From positions 1 to 45,955 of the forward strand of contig VXLM01000081.1 of assembly GCA_009841605.1 (NCBI GenBank): DNA of 45,955 nt. Reading direction: 5' to 3'. The notes under the pieces were generated by a model. That model ran no database searches. It was given only the letters and a program-made list of their open reading frames with translations, and was not told where the DNA came from. The position numbers and the translations under genes are program-made. Positions 8,743 to 16,490 of the stretch are shown here, piece by piece. The DNA comes from Dehalococcoidia bacterium (GTDB lineage: Bacteria; Chloroflexota; Dehalococcoidia; Lucifugimonadales; VXLM01). Position 1 is the stretch's first letter. Every line of letters starts with the position of its first letter.

Positions 8743-9690
8743 TTACGCAACCACTCCGGGCGCGCCGATGTCCAGCAGCATCTGCCGTGCCTTGTCGCGG
8801 TATGCCTCGCGCACGTCGCGGGTGGGCGGACGGCACCGGCTGGACGGCAGGCCGACCAGCTCCATCAGCAGCTTGTCGGCATAGCCGTCTCCGCTCGTGT
8901 ACTGCTTCATGTCGTCCCACAGATCGTAGAAGGGGAGGAGCACACGAATGACCTCGTTCTGCGCCTCGACGTATCGGCGCTCCTCCAGCAGGTGCAGGAA
9001 ACCGACCGCCCACTGGGGCCAGTAGTTCGCGGGATGAATCTCGATGCTCCGCGCCCCGAGGATGTGGCTCATGACGAAGGAACCATTGTTGTCGACCACG
9101 CTGACCTTGTCGGCGAACATGCTGACGATGCGGTCCATCCCGAAGGGAGCGCCGCCCGGCACGGCCCACTTGAGGCCCGCGACGTTGGGCAGGTCCACGA
9201 GCTTCTCCACCATGCCGATGGAGACGCTGGGGGACGTCCAGAACGTGTTGTAGACGATCAGCCCCACGTCTGCCGCCTCCGACGCGGCAAGGATGTACTC
9301 GTAGAAGTCGCCCTCGGTATGCGCGAAGTAGAAGGGCGGCGAGACCTGGATGTACTCGCACCCAACGTCTTCGGCGGCCCGCGCCAGGGCAACCAACTCT
9401 CGCGTGCTTGTCGTCTGCGCCCCGAGGATGACGGGCACCCGGCCCGCGGCCTGGTCGACTACCGCTCCGGCCACGGCAACTCGCTCGTCGAACGACATGG
9501 ACGAGAAGTCGCCCGCGGCGCCGCACGCGAGCAGGACGCCCGTGCCGGTCTGAATCCCCCCATCGATCAGGAACTCTACGTGCTGTCGTATCCCGTCGAG
9601 ATTCACCGACAGCTCATCGTCGTCGTTGAACATCGTCGGAATCGTCACGTAGCAGCCGTACAGCCGGTCGCGCAGCGTCTGTTGGTCCAT
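8743..9690 (-). CDS. Dihydrodipicolinate synthase (DapA)/N-acetylneuraminate lyase family protein
   Basis: Class I aldolase of 315 residues with a TIM barrel. The Schiff-base lysine is Lys174 in VAGLKWA and the proton-relay tyrosine is Tyr147 in LIVYNTFW. The carboxylate-binding loop, usually GTTGE, reads CGAAGDF (about residues 56-62), so the substrate is probably not the one used by true DapA. The gene is not near lysine genes; it is convergent with the glutaryl-CoA dehydrogenase gene and lies upstream of nothing on its strand. Such paralogues act on hydroxy-oxo acids in sugar-acid or aromatic catabolism. Start ATG at 9690 with AAGGAG about 12 bases upstream, slightly far. Confidence 0.9.
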   Translation of the reverse strand: MDQQTLRDRLYGCYVTIPTMFNDDDELSVNLDGIRQHVEFLIDGGIQTGTGVLLACGAAGDFSSMSFDERVAVAGAVVDQAAGRVPVILGAQTTSTRELVALARAAEDVGCEYIQVSPPFYFAHTEGDFYEYILAASEAADVGLIVYNTFWTSPSVSIGMVEKLVDLPNVAGLKWAVPGGAPFGMDRIVSMFADKVSVVDNNGSFVMSHILGARSIEIHPANYWPQWAVGFLHLLEERRYVEAQNEVIRVLLPFYDLWDDMKQYTSGDGYADKLLMELVGLPSSRCRPPTRDVREAYRDKARQMLLDIGAPGVVA

Positions 9691-9799
9691 GGTCTCTCAC
9701 TACTCCTTAGGTCGGTCTCATTCGGCGGCAATTATGCAGTATCAAGCAGGGAGGAACAAGCGGGGACGTTAAGGCAGGGTGTATGTTACCTAAGCGTAT

Positions 9800-9826
9800 G
9801 GATTCCCACCTTCGCGAGAAGGACGG
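9800..9826. repeat. Family D palindromic repeat, short copy
   Basis: GGATTCCCACCTTCGCGAGAAGGACGG has the GGATTCC...GACGG frame shared with copies at 11386-11446, 21080-21133 and 44177-44232. Arms CCTTCGCGAGAAGG form a small hairpin. It lies between the DapA-like and PhyH genes. Confidence 0.55.
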
Positions 9827-9854
9827 CTGGCGGGCGAAGAATGCAGGGATAGCC

Positions 9855-10703
9855 CTAGCCCCGGGACGGCTCGGCCATCTCTTCGCGGGCCTTACGCGAC
9901 AGCTCCGCAAGGTGGGCGTCGTTGGCGAGGCGCTGTTCGAGGTGCGCCATGCGCCCGGGACCCGCTGTCTCGATCATGGTCGGACCGTACGCCCGCTCCA
10001 TCCACCACCGCGAGAGCGTCCCGATCTTGCGACGCAGCTCCGGCAGGTCTTCGTCATGGTAGTGCTGTTCGAGCACCATCGTGAACATGCGCCTGCGATT
10101 TCCCCCTCCGAAGGAGGCGTGCTTGATGCGCCGGTCGAACACCACGAGGTCGCCGGGCTTCGTCTCGAGGGCGGCGGCGGGAATGTCCTTCCCGGCCACG
10201 CCGAGCGACTCCTCGGTCGTGAACTCCCTCATACTTGGCATCATGTCATTGAGCGTGCTGGCGAAAGAATCGCCGCTTGTGTGACTGCCGGGAATGACCC
10301 TGAGGCATCCGGAGTCTTTCGTCACCTCGTCGAGATAGAAGGCAATCTTCATAGTGAGGTACGGGGAGGCGTGGCCGAGATCGGAGTGCCATCCGGTGTC
10401 GCCCACGTAGAAGTTCCCGTCGCTGTTGCTGTAGTTGAAGTCGTACCCTAGGATGTCGCCCGCCAATCCCTCAATCCGAGGGTCGTCGATGAGAGCGCAG
10501 AAGTACGGGTGCTGGTCGATGAACGGCACGATGGACGAACGCTGCTTGTAATCGTGCGCCTGACCGTGGTGGCCTCCACCCCGCTCGGCGAAGATCGACT
10601 CAAAGGTGTCCGTGATTTGCCCGATGTCGTCGGCGAACAGCCCCGGAAAGTGGAGGTACCCGAAGGTCTTGAAGAACGCTATCTGCTGTTCGGTCAGTTT
10701 CAA
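9855..10703 (-). CDS. Phytanoyl-CoA dioxygenase (PhyH) family oxygenase, paralogue 1
   Basis: Fe(II)/2-oxoglutarate oxygenase of 282 residues. The metal triad is canonical: His106-x-Asp108 in GWHSDLG and distal His195 in RIKHASFGGG, followed by RRR for co-substrate binding. CLRVIPGSH is the conserved core strand. The start is TTG at 10703 with GAGAGGA upstream; TTG and the TGA of the upstream gene overlap by four bases (TTGA), indicating translational coupling. It is strikingly similar to the product of 11510-12364, with both ending in REEMAEPSRG and sharing FNYS-SDGNFYVGDT, so the two arose by duplication. Substrate unknown. Confidence 0.93.
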   Translation of the reverse strand: MKLTEQQIAFFKTFGYLHFPGLFADDIGQITDTFESIFAERGGGHHGQAHDYKQRSSIVPFIDQHPYFCALIDDPRIEGLAGDILGYDFNYSNSDGNFYVGDTGWHSDLGHASPYLTMKIAFYLDEVTKDSGCLRVIPGSHTSGDSFASTLNDMMPSMREFTTEESLGVAGKDIPAAALETKPGDLVVFDRRIKHASFGGGNRRRMFTMVLEQHYHDEDLPELRRKIGTLSRWWMERAYGPTMIETAGPGRMAHLEQRLANDAHLAELSRKAREEMAEPSRG

Positions 10704-11287
10704 TTGAGAGTCCTCTCTTGCGGTATTCGATAGATACGAACGGAATAGAGTGGCATCTTCGCGCTGCTGACTTCCCTCGTAGTCGTGTCGACTTCCAGCC
10801 TGTAGTCGACCGAACCGCTGAATGACTCTTCGAATTCGGAGGTGAGGCCAGGCATTCGGAGGGAAAATTCACTGGACTCTGATGGAGCTATATCGAATGA
10901 GATCGAAGCCGTGGCAATGACTTCGTAACGCCCACCCTCCATCTTGGTCGGCGCGCCGAACTCCCATTGGAGCGTCTCCTGTATTTGGCCCGCACTTGCC
11001 TCCATCGGAACTCTGCCCTCAAATTCCTCTCTTCTAGCGGCGGCAACCCTAGGGGATGATGATACGGAGTCATCGACAACCTCAACAAAAACGCGAGGGC
11101 CATACTTCTGAAGCGCCATAGCCGCTATCTCCTCGGAGATGGCTTCCGCCTCGGTGGTTGCCCATTCCCGCGCCACCTCTTCCGCGATGCGCTCATGGTC
11201 TTCCTGGCCGCAGGCGGCGGACACGCTCAGTACGAGAAAGGCTGCCGCAATCATGGTTCCGATAATGGCCGCATATCGAGTCCTCAT
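10700..11287 (-). CDS. Secreted or lipid-anchored protein of unknown function
   Basis: A 195-residue product not recognised as a known family. It opens with MRTRYAAIIGTMIAAAF and a hydrophobic run ending SVSAACGQ, which looks like a signal peptide with a poor lipobox (Ser at -3), so either lipoprotein or signal peptidase I cleavage is possible. The mature part has a helical region rich in Glu and Ala (residues 30-60) and then beta-prone stretches. It overlaps the PhyH start by four bases and is probably co-translated with it, an odd pairing of a surface protein with a cytoplasmic oxygenase. The region between the two PhyH paralogues consists of this gene and a family D repeat. Confidence 0.7.
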   Translation of the reverse strand: MRTRYAAIIGTMIAAAFLVLSVSAACGQEDHERIAEEVAREWATTEAEAISEEIAAMALQKYGPRVFVEVVDDSVSSSPRVAAARREEFEGRVPMEASAGQIQETLQWEFGAPTKMEGGRYEVIATASISFDIAPSESSEFSLRMPGLTSEFEESFSGSVDYRLEVDTTTREVSSAKMPLYSVRIYRIPQERTLN

Positions 11288-11385
11288 GTTCGCCTCCTTG
11301 CTATTGGATGAGTCGAGAACACCGCTCCTATATGGACAATTCTATACCAGTTCGTGCAAATGCCGTCGAATTCCTGCTGACAAAG

Positions 11386-11446
11386 CTCTCTGGATTCCGG
11401 CCCCGTATCGGAGTACGAGGTGACGTTCCTTCGCCGGAATGACGGT
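11386..11446. repeat. Family D palindromic repeat, copy with CCCCGTA module
   Basis: The frame GGATTCC ... GGAATGACGG contains an inner CCCCGTATCGGAGTACGAGG palindrome. The same inner module (CCCCGTA and its inverse) recurs at 21088-21107 and 44200-44219, and inside the family A copy at 19651-19712, so the module appears to move between families. It lies upstream of the secreted-protein gene. Confidence 0.65.
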
Positions 11447-11509
11447 GGGCGAATTTTCCTACCGCGCTACAAGGACTATGGCGCCGTTATGATGACTTGA
11501 CGCCCGGAT

Positions 11510-12364
11510 CTATCCTCTGCTCGGCTCGGCCATCTCTTCGCGGGCCTTGCGGGCGAGTTCGGCCATGTGGCCGTCGTTGGCCAGGCGCTGTTCGAGGTGC
11601 ACCATGCGTTCCTCGTCCGCCGTTTCGACTATCACGTCGCCGTAGTTGCGCTCGATCCAGAACCTCGTCTCCGACGCCATTTGCTTCTTGAGGGTCTCGA
11701 TGTCCTCCTCGGCGTAACGCTCCTCGAAATTGAGGGTGAACATGCGCCGCCGGTCGCCACCGCCCCATGAGCTGTGCTTGATCTGGTGGTTGAACATCAC
11801 GAGGTCGCCCGGCGTGACCTCCAGCGGCACTGCGGGGACCTCGTCGCCGTTCACGCCCCACAGGAATTCGCTGGGGTTGTCGGTCTCGTCGCGCATATCG
11901 CGAACCCCCTGGAGGCTGTCGCCGAACACGTCGCCGTATTTGTGGCTGCCCGGAATGACTCGCAGGCATCCCGTGCTCGCCGTGACGGGATCGAGGTAGA
12001 AGGCCATCTTGAATGAGAGGTACTTCGTGTCGCGGTAGCCGTCCGAGTGCCAGTGGGTGTCGCCTACATAAAAATTCCCGTCGCTGCCGGAGTAGTTGAA
12101 GTCGTCTCCCAGCACCGACGCGCATACGTCGTGGATGCGCGGGTCGTCTATCAGCGCACTGAGGTACTCGTTCTGGTCGATGAACTGGATGAGCGCCGAA
12201 CGCTGCTTGCCGTCGTGCTCCTGCCCGAAGTGACCGCCGCCGTTGTCGGTCCATACCTTCTCGAAGGCGCCGGTGATCCTGTCGATGTCGTCGGCGAACA
12301 GCCCTGGAAAGGCGAGGAATCCGAATGTGTCGAAGAATGCCAGTTGCTGATCTGTGAGTCTCAT
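11510..12364 (-). CDS. Phytanoyl-CoA dioxygenase (PhyH) family oxygenase, paralogue 2
   Basis: Fe(II)/2-oxoglutarate oxygenase of 284 residues with an intact site: His106-x-Asp108 in HWHSDGY and distal His197 in QIKHSSWGGG, then RRR. It is the sister of 9855-10703: same length, same LFADDI, DPRI, CLRVIPGSH and C-terminal sequence. Its ATG at 12364 overlaps the TGA of the upstream PhyH gene (ATGA), and AAGGAG lies six bases before it, so it is the second gene of a two-oxygenase operon. The duplication with divergence of residues around the active-site mouth (SDLGHAS versus SDGYRDT) suggests different substrates. Substrate unknown. Confidence 0.93.
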   Translation of the reverse strand: MRLTDQQLAFFDTFGFLAFPGLFADDIDRITGAFEKVWTDNGGGHFGQEHDGKQRSALIQFIDQNEYLSALIDDPRIHDVCASVLGDDFNYSGSDGNFYVGDTHWHSDGYRDTKYLSFKMAFYLDPVTASTGCLRVIPGSHKYGDVFGDSLQGVRDMRDETDNPSEFLWGVNGDEVPAVPLEVTPGDLVMFNHQIKHSSWGGGDRRRMFTLNFEERYAEEDIETLKKQMASETRFWIERNYGDVIVETADEERMVHLEQRLANDGHMAELARKAREEMAEPSRG

Positions 12365-13155
12365 TTCTGCTCCTTCTCGTACTCTGCCTGGGGTTTTGAC
12401 CCCGGCGTCCGCTCGAAGCGGTAGGCGTACCGGTTGTTTGGCGCTTCGAGGATGGTGCGCTGCCGTTCGTTCAGGCCGGGGTAGTCGTCTGCGTCATAGT
12501 AGCGGGCGTACCAGGAGGACGCGTGCGGACTGAACTTGAAGAAGAGCGTCCGCCGCTCGTGATCGCCCGTCCACGGGAGCGTCCCATGCGCCAGCGCCTC
12601 GGTGAAGATGATCGCCGTGCCCGCGGGCCCCGTCACGCGCCGGACGACCGGTTGAAGTTCATCCATCTCTTTCCACTCGTCCGGCAGGGGGTAGTTGCTC
12701 TTGTGCGAGCCGGGGATCGCTCCGAATCCACCGTCCATCGGCCCCACGTCGTGCAGGTTGTACGCGACGACCGACAGGCCGTTCCACATATGGCCCTCCT
12801 CGAACCTGTAGTACTGCAAGGATCGCGTCGGGACTCCGCCCCCGTGCAGCTTCGTTCCGATGGGGCCCTTCCCCGAGCGAATCACGTCGAGGTACACGTG
12901 GTCGAGCCTGTACGCGTCCTCCCCGATGGTCGTGTCGAGGTACGGCCTCACGCGCGGGTTGTCGATGAGCTCCAGCAGCGGCCCGCCCCAGTCTATGGTG
13001 TCGAAGAACCGGTGCGTCGTCATATCGGGCGGGCACTCCGCCTCGATGCGCCTATCGACCTCGTCGTTCAGCCGCCGAAGCTGGTCGGCGTCGAGGGTGT
13101 CCGGAACCGTGATGTAGCCCTGCAGGTCGTAGAGGTATTTCTCGTGTTGGTCCAT
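12361..13155 (-). CDS. PhyH-like oxygenase with HGG in place of HxD
   Basis: A 264-residue protein of the phytanoyl-CoA dioxygenase superfamily, distant from the other three in the window. The core GGFGAIPGSHKSN (about residues 142-154), distal His190 in EALAHGTLPW and Arg201/Arg202 are present. The first metal motif reads KLHGGGVPT with His104-Gly105-Gly106, so no carboxylate stands where HxD normally provides the third iron ligand. Fe/2-oxoglutarate halogenases lack that Asp too (HxA or HxG), but a whole non-halogenating subgroup may also carry HGG, so the function is open. First gene of an operon with paralogue 2. Start ATG at 13155. Confidence 0.85.
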   Translation of the reverse strand: MDQHEKYLYDLQGYITVPDTLDADQLRRLNDEVDRRIEAECPPDMTTHRFFDTIDWGGPLLELIDNPRVRPYLDTTIGEDAYRLDHVYLDVIRSGKGPIGTKLHGGGVPTRSLQYYRFEEGHMWNGLSVVAYNLHDVGPMDGGFGAIPGSHKSNYPLPDEWKEMDELQPVVRRVTGPAGTAIIFTEALAHGTLPWTGDHERRTLFFKFSPHASSWYARYYDADDYPGLNERQRTILEAPNNRYAYRFERTPGSKPQAEYEKEQK

Positions 13156-13174
13156 CTTTGGTTGCGACGTTACC

Positions 13175-13432
13175 CTACGCTTTCAGTGAAGTCTTCGACG
13201 CGAGACGCTTGGCCCGATACTCGCTGTAGAAGGTGGTGCACTCTATTCCATGTGCTTCGTAGTCTTCTAATGCCTGCTCAGCTAACGCCATGTCGTCAAT
13301 GAGTTCAAGGGATGCTTCAGAGTCGACCTTTCTGAAGCTTTCCTGAAGCTCCTCATTTGCCTCGTCGTTTCTCATGGATTCGATGCCAATAAGCACTGCA
13401 TCCCTCTGACGGGGATAGTTTGGAGTCGCCAA
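13175..13432 (-). CDS. Small hypothetical protein
   Basis: An 85-residue, acidic, mostly helical product (NDEANEELQESFRKVDSEAS; LIDDMALAEQALEDYEAHG). I do not recognise a family. The start would be TTG at 13432 without a clear ribosome site; ATG at 13375 is an alternative giving a shorter protein. It ends 19 bp before the PhyH operon on the same strand and could be its first gene. It has no signal peptide or membrane segment. Confidence 0.5.
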   Translation of the reverse strand: MATPNYPRQRDAVLIGIESMRNDEANEELQESFRKVDSEASLELIDDMALAEQALEDYEAHGIECTTFYSEYRAKRLASKTSLKA

Positions 13433-13572
13433 TGCTCAGTGTCCACACATCGTAGCAATTTCAGAGCAGTAAGCCAATTGCCCTGATGTGTGGTCGTTGC
13501 CTCGCCGTGCATTGGAACAACACGCCCCTTTCCCCTATGCTATGCACGTCCTACTGTTAGCGGAGGCATGTC

Positions 13573-14058
13573 ATGGTCGAAGAGGTAATTCGCGCGAAAC
13601 GGTTCGAGGTGGTCGATGGTGCGGGACGTCCCAGGGTAATCATTGGGGCGCAGGCCGAAGCGTCCGGGCTGATGCTGCTGGACCCCAACGGTCAGAGCGT
13701 GGGCGAGTTCGCGGTCAGCGATGAGTTTGGATCGACCGCCCTGTCGCTATACGACCTGCGCGGCTCCGTGCGCGCGTCTCTGGACCTGGACCAGGACGGC
13801 TCTCCGACGCTTGGACTCTACGATCTCTCGGGGGAGCCGCGCGTTTCTATTGGAATCGCGGAGGGGAACACACCCGTGCTCGACTTCACCGGCCCCTACG
13901 GGGAGGCGCGGATGTCCGTCGACGTCGATGAGGAGGGCCTGCCGAGCATCGTCCTCATGGACAGCGAAGGCAACGACCGCATCTCTATTCGCATCGACAG
14001 GCGCGGGACGCCGCACTTGGAATTCTTCGACGCCGAAGGCAGGCAGGTGCGGGAGTGA
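13573..14058 (+). CDS. Period-23 beta-repeat protein of unknown function
   Basis: A 161-residue protein composed of seven 23-residue repeats. The recurring element is an acidic residue, two positions, Gly, two positions and Arg, followed by a beta strand and a G-x-P-x-L turn. Asp or an equivalent recurs at residues 15, 37, 61, 84, 107 (Gly-Pro here), 130 and 153. Phrases include DLSGEPRVSIG, DSEGNDRISIR and DAEGRQVRE. Such regularity implies a stacked beta solenoid or a small propeller-like sheet, but I know no function for it. There is no signal peptide. ATG at 13573 has CGGAGG at 13561-13566. A possible promoter lies upstream (TTGGAA 13512, TATGCT 13536, 18-bp spacer). It is a single gene facing away from the PhyH operon. 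Confidence 0.82.
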   Translation: MVEEVIRAKRFEVVDGAGRPRVIIGAQAEASGLMLLDPNGQSVGEFAVSDEFGSTALSLYDLRGSVRASLDLDQDGSPTLGLYDLSGEPRVSIGIAEGNTPVLDFTGPYGEARMSVDVDEEGLPSIVLMDSEGNDRISIRIDRRGTPHLEFFDAEGRQVRE

Positions 14059-14096
14059 GACCGGATTGAAAGTTCGTGTCGAGCGTCTCTGCCCGA

Positions 14097-14166
14097 TCCG
14101 TTCGTGGTGAGCCTGTCGAACCATAAACGGTGCTGCGACCCTCTGACAAGCTCGGGGTGAGCGGGG
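14097..14166. repeat. Family B intergenic repeat, copy 2
   Basis: It shares GTTCGTGGTGAG-CTGTCGAACCAT with the 4407-4472 copy (here CCTGTCGAACC) and ends GACAAGCTCGGGGTGAGCGG. It lies between the repeat protein and the histidine operon. Confidence 0.75.
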
Positions 14167-14227
14167 AACTTGCTGGCTACCATTCTAATAGATCGTCCAG
14201 CGGCCTCCCGCTATACAAAAAATTTCA

Positions 14228-14255
14228 TTGAATGGCTGCTCCGCGCTGATATACT
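14228..14255 (+). promoter_or_regulatory. Probable sigma-70 promoter of the his operon
   Basis: TTGAAT (14228-14233) and TATACT (14250-14255) are separated by 16 bp. The predicted transcript would start near 14262, leaving only a short leader before ATG 14275 with GGAAGG in between. The short leader argues against an attenuator or T-box and supports the chosen hisZ start. Confidence 0.55.
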
Positions 14256-14274
14256 ATCTCGCGGGAAGGTAGAG

Positions 14275-15480
14275 ATGCCAAGCAGCCAGATCCTCAGCCT
14301 GCCGGGCATGGCGGACGTGACCGGCGGCTCCTTCGAGCGGTCGGCGAAGATCGTCGACGCTTTGGCCGGATATTACGTAAGCCGCGGCTACGCGCCGATC
14401 GACACCCCAATCGTCGAGGACGCGGAGTTGTTTGTCCGCAAGTCGGGCGGCGAGCTGTCGGGGATGCTCTATACCTTCGACGATCCCGGCGGCAATCGCG
14501 TGAGCCTGAGACCGGAGTTCACGCCCTCGGTCATTCGCCACTACATCGAGCACGCATCCGATTTTGGCGCTCCCACGCGCCTGAGCTACAGCGGCCCGGT
14601 GTTTCGCTACCATTCCCTCGACGACGGAGACCTGCGCCAGTTCACGCAGGTCGGCACGGAGCTCATCGGATTGGCCGGCAGCGACGCCGACGCCGAGATA
14701 CTCTCGATTGCGTGCGGCGGTCTGGGAGAGCTTGGTCTGAGCGAGTGGACGGTCCGCATCGGCGACACGGGTTTGTTGAACCGCGTGTTGGACGCGCACG
14801 GACTGTCCGACGCGACCAAGGGATTCGTGTTCGCTCATCTGGACGAGTTGAAAGCCGCTTCGACATCCGTCGACCGCCTCGTCGCCCTTGCGGGCGAGAT
14901 GGGTCTCATCCGAGCACAGGGTGAAGACGATTTGGCGCCGGTGGCGACGGAGAACGGGGAGGAGGCTACTCGCCGGTTCGTACGGGATATGCTGTCCGAC
15001 TCGGTGTCGAGTCCCGTCGGTCGCAGGACGACCGACCAGATCGTCGAGCGCCTTCTGCGAAAGCTCCGGCGCGCAGACAGTCCCGACAGGCTGGCCTCCG
15101 CGCTTGCGCTTGTGGCAGACCTCTCGAAGGTCAGCGGCGCACCCGACGAGACCCTCCCGACGGTGGAGGAAATTCTTCGAGCACACGACACCGATCCTGC
15201 GTTCATAGACGGCCTCCGTGCGCTCTTCGACGTGCTGCCGGGACGGAGAGCCCCCCTCTCCAACGTCGTGCTCGATCTCGCCTTCGTACCGGGCATCGCG
15301 TACTACACGGGCATCGTGTTCGAGATTTCCTGCGACGGCGATGACGGATCCGTCACGGTTGGTGGCGGTGGACGGTACGACGGTCTCGTGAGAGCCCTCG
15401 GCGGCGAAGACGTTCCCGCGATGGGCTTCGCCCTTCGAGTCGACAAGCTGGTCGCCGCCCTGGCGAGACGGACGGAGTAG
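14275..15480 (+). CDS. hisZ: ATP phosphoribosyltransferase regulatory subunit, HisS-like (HisZ)
   Basis: A 401-residue class II aminoacyl-tRNA-synthetase-like protein lacking the C-terminal anticodon-binding domain of HisS. Motif 2 is recognisable (FRYHSLDDGDLRQFTQ) and the histidine-binding loop reads VPGIAYYTG (residues 338-346). In true HisS this loop is RGLDYYTG with a catalytic Arg; here Pro339 replaces that Arg, which argues strongly for HisZ over a tRNA-charging enzyme. HisZ normally activates the short form of HisG. It opens the his operon and is followed 12 bp later by hisG. Start ATG 14275 fits the promoter and GGAAGG; an earlier in-frame codon would place the start inside the promoter. 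An alternative is a HisS-like paralogue with another role. Confidence 0.85.
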   Translation: MPSSQILSLPGMADVTGGSFERSAKIVDALAGYYVSRGYAPIDTPIVEDAELFVRKSGGELSGMLYTFDDPGGNRVSLRPEFTPSVIRHYIEHASDFGAPTRLSYSGPVFRYHSLDDGDLRQFTQVGTELIGLAGSDADAEILSIACGGLGELGLSEWTVRIGDTGLLNRVLDAHGLSDATKGFVFAHLDELKAASTSVDRLVALAGEMGLIRAQGEDDLAPVATENGEEATRRFVRDMLSDSVSSPVGRRTTDQIVERLLRKLRRADSPDRLASALALVADLSKVSGAPDETLPTVEEILRAHDTDPAFIDGLRALFDVLPGRRAPLSNVVLDLAFVPGIAYYTGIVFEISCDGDDGSVTVGGGGRYDGLVRALGGEDVPAMGFALRVDKLVAALARRTE

Positions 15481-15492
15481 GGGAGGCCTCGC

Positions 15493-16482
15493 GTGCTGAG
15501 ATTCGCAGTGCCAAGCAGCGGCAGCCTGCACGACCCCGCCCTCGATTTCCTCAAGGCGTGCGGCATCGGCGTTTCGAGGCCCAACCCGCGCAAGTACACG
15601 GCGGATATACCGTCGTTGCTGGGGGTGGTCGTCCACTTCCAGCGCCAGACGGACATTCCCATGCAGGTCGAGGAGGGCATGGCAGACGTCGGCATCGTGG
15701 GAATGGACGGCTTTCTCGAGCGCCAGCGCGAGGGCGGGGACGGCGAGATCATCATCGAGGGCCTCGGATTCGCCCAGTCGGAGCTTGCCATCCAGGTGCC
15801 CGACTCGTGGGTGGACGTTACCTCGATGGCCGACCTCACCGATCTCGCCATCGAGTTCCGACAGCAGGGGACGCAGCTCCAGGTCGCCACCAAGTTCCCG
15901 CGTCTGACGGAGAGGTTCCTGCTCGCAAACGGGGTGAACTTCGCGACGCTGATTCCGTCGAGTGGCGCGCTGGAGATCAGCCCAGCGATGGGATCGGCGG
16001 ACATCATCACCGACATCTCATCGACTGGCACGACCATGCGCGCCAACCGCCTCAAGACCATTCAGGGCGGCACGGTCGTCAGGTCGGAGGCGTGTCTGAT
16101 CGGCAACCGGCGGCGCATTGCCGGAGACACGGAAAAGCTCGCCCCCGCGACCGCGTTGGTGGAGCGGATCGAGGCCTACCGCAACTCCCGGAACTTCTAC
16201 AGCGTCACGGCCAACGTGCGAGGGGAGAACGAGGAATCGATCGCGCGAGACGTCTTGGAACACGCGGACATCGCCGGACTGCGAGGCCCGACGATTGCCA
16301 GGGTGCACACCGCGGACGACACGGCATGGTACGCAGTGACGGTCATCGTGGAGAAGAGACGGCTGCTGGACGCGGTGAACCGCCTCCGCGAGATCGGGGG
16401 CGTGAGCGTCACGGTCACCCAGCCGAGCTACATGTTCCACTCGAAGTCCGAGGCGGCGGAGCGCCTGGCGAAGGGTCCGTAG
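15493..16482 (+). CDS. hisG: ATP phosphoribosyltransferase, long form with C-terminal regulatory domain
   Basis: It catalyses the first step of histidine synthesis, joining ATP and PRPP. The 329-residue product has the PRPP-binding loop DIITDISSTGTTM at 170-182. Beyond the catalytic core (to about residue 230) there is an 80-residue C-terminal domain (about 236-315, SVTANVRG ... VSVTVTQPSYMF) of the PII-like HisG_C type that binds histidine for feedback inhibition. This makes it HisG-long, which in known systems is a hexamer and does not need HisZ, yet hisZ is directly upstream. The start is GTG at 15493, with GGGAGG at 15481-15486. Confidence 0.95.
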   Translation: MLRFAVPSSGSLHDPALDFLKACGIGVSRPNPRKYTADIPSLLGVVVHFQRQTDIPMQVEEGMADVGIVGMDGFLERQREGGDGEIIIEGLGFAQSELAIQVPDSWVDVTSMADLTDLAIEFRQQGTQLQVATKFPRLTERFLLANGVNFATLIPSSGALEISPAMGSADIITDISSTGTTMRANRLKTIQGGTVVRSEACLIGNRRRIAGDTEKLAPATALVERIEAYRNSRNFYSVTANVRGENEESIARDVLEHADIAGLRGPTIARVHTADDTAWYAVTVIVEKRRLLDAVNRLREIGGVSVTVTQPSYMFHSKSEAAERLAKGP

Positions 16483-16490
16483 GCCTTACC

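Noticed and set aside
8726-9526. A 266-residue reverse-strand reading within the DapA-like gene
   Set aside because: It is a frame shadow with Arg/Gly-rich composition; the frame ending at 8743 has the catalytic lysine and tyrosine.
8494-9852. A 452-residue plus-strand reading through 8494-9852
   Set aside because: It is antisense to the DapA-like gene and rich in Arg, His and Val without family motifs.
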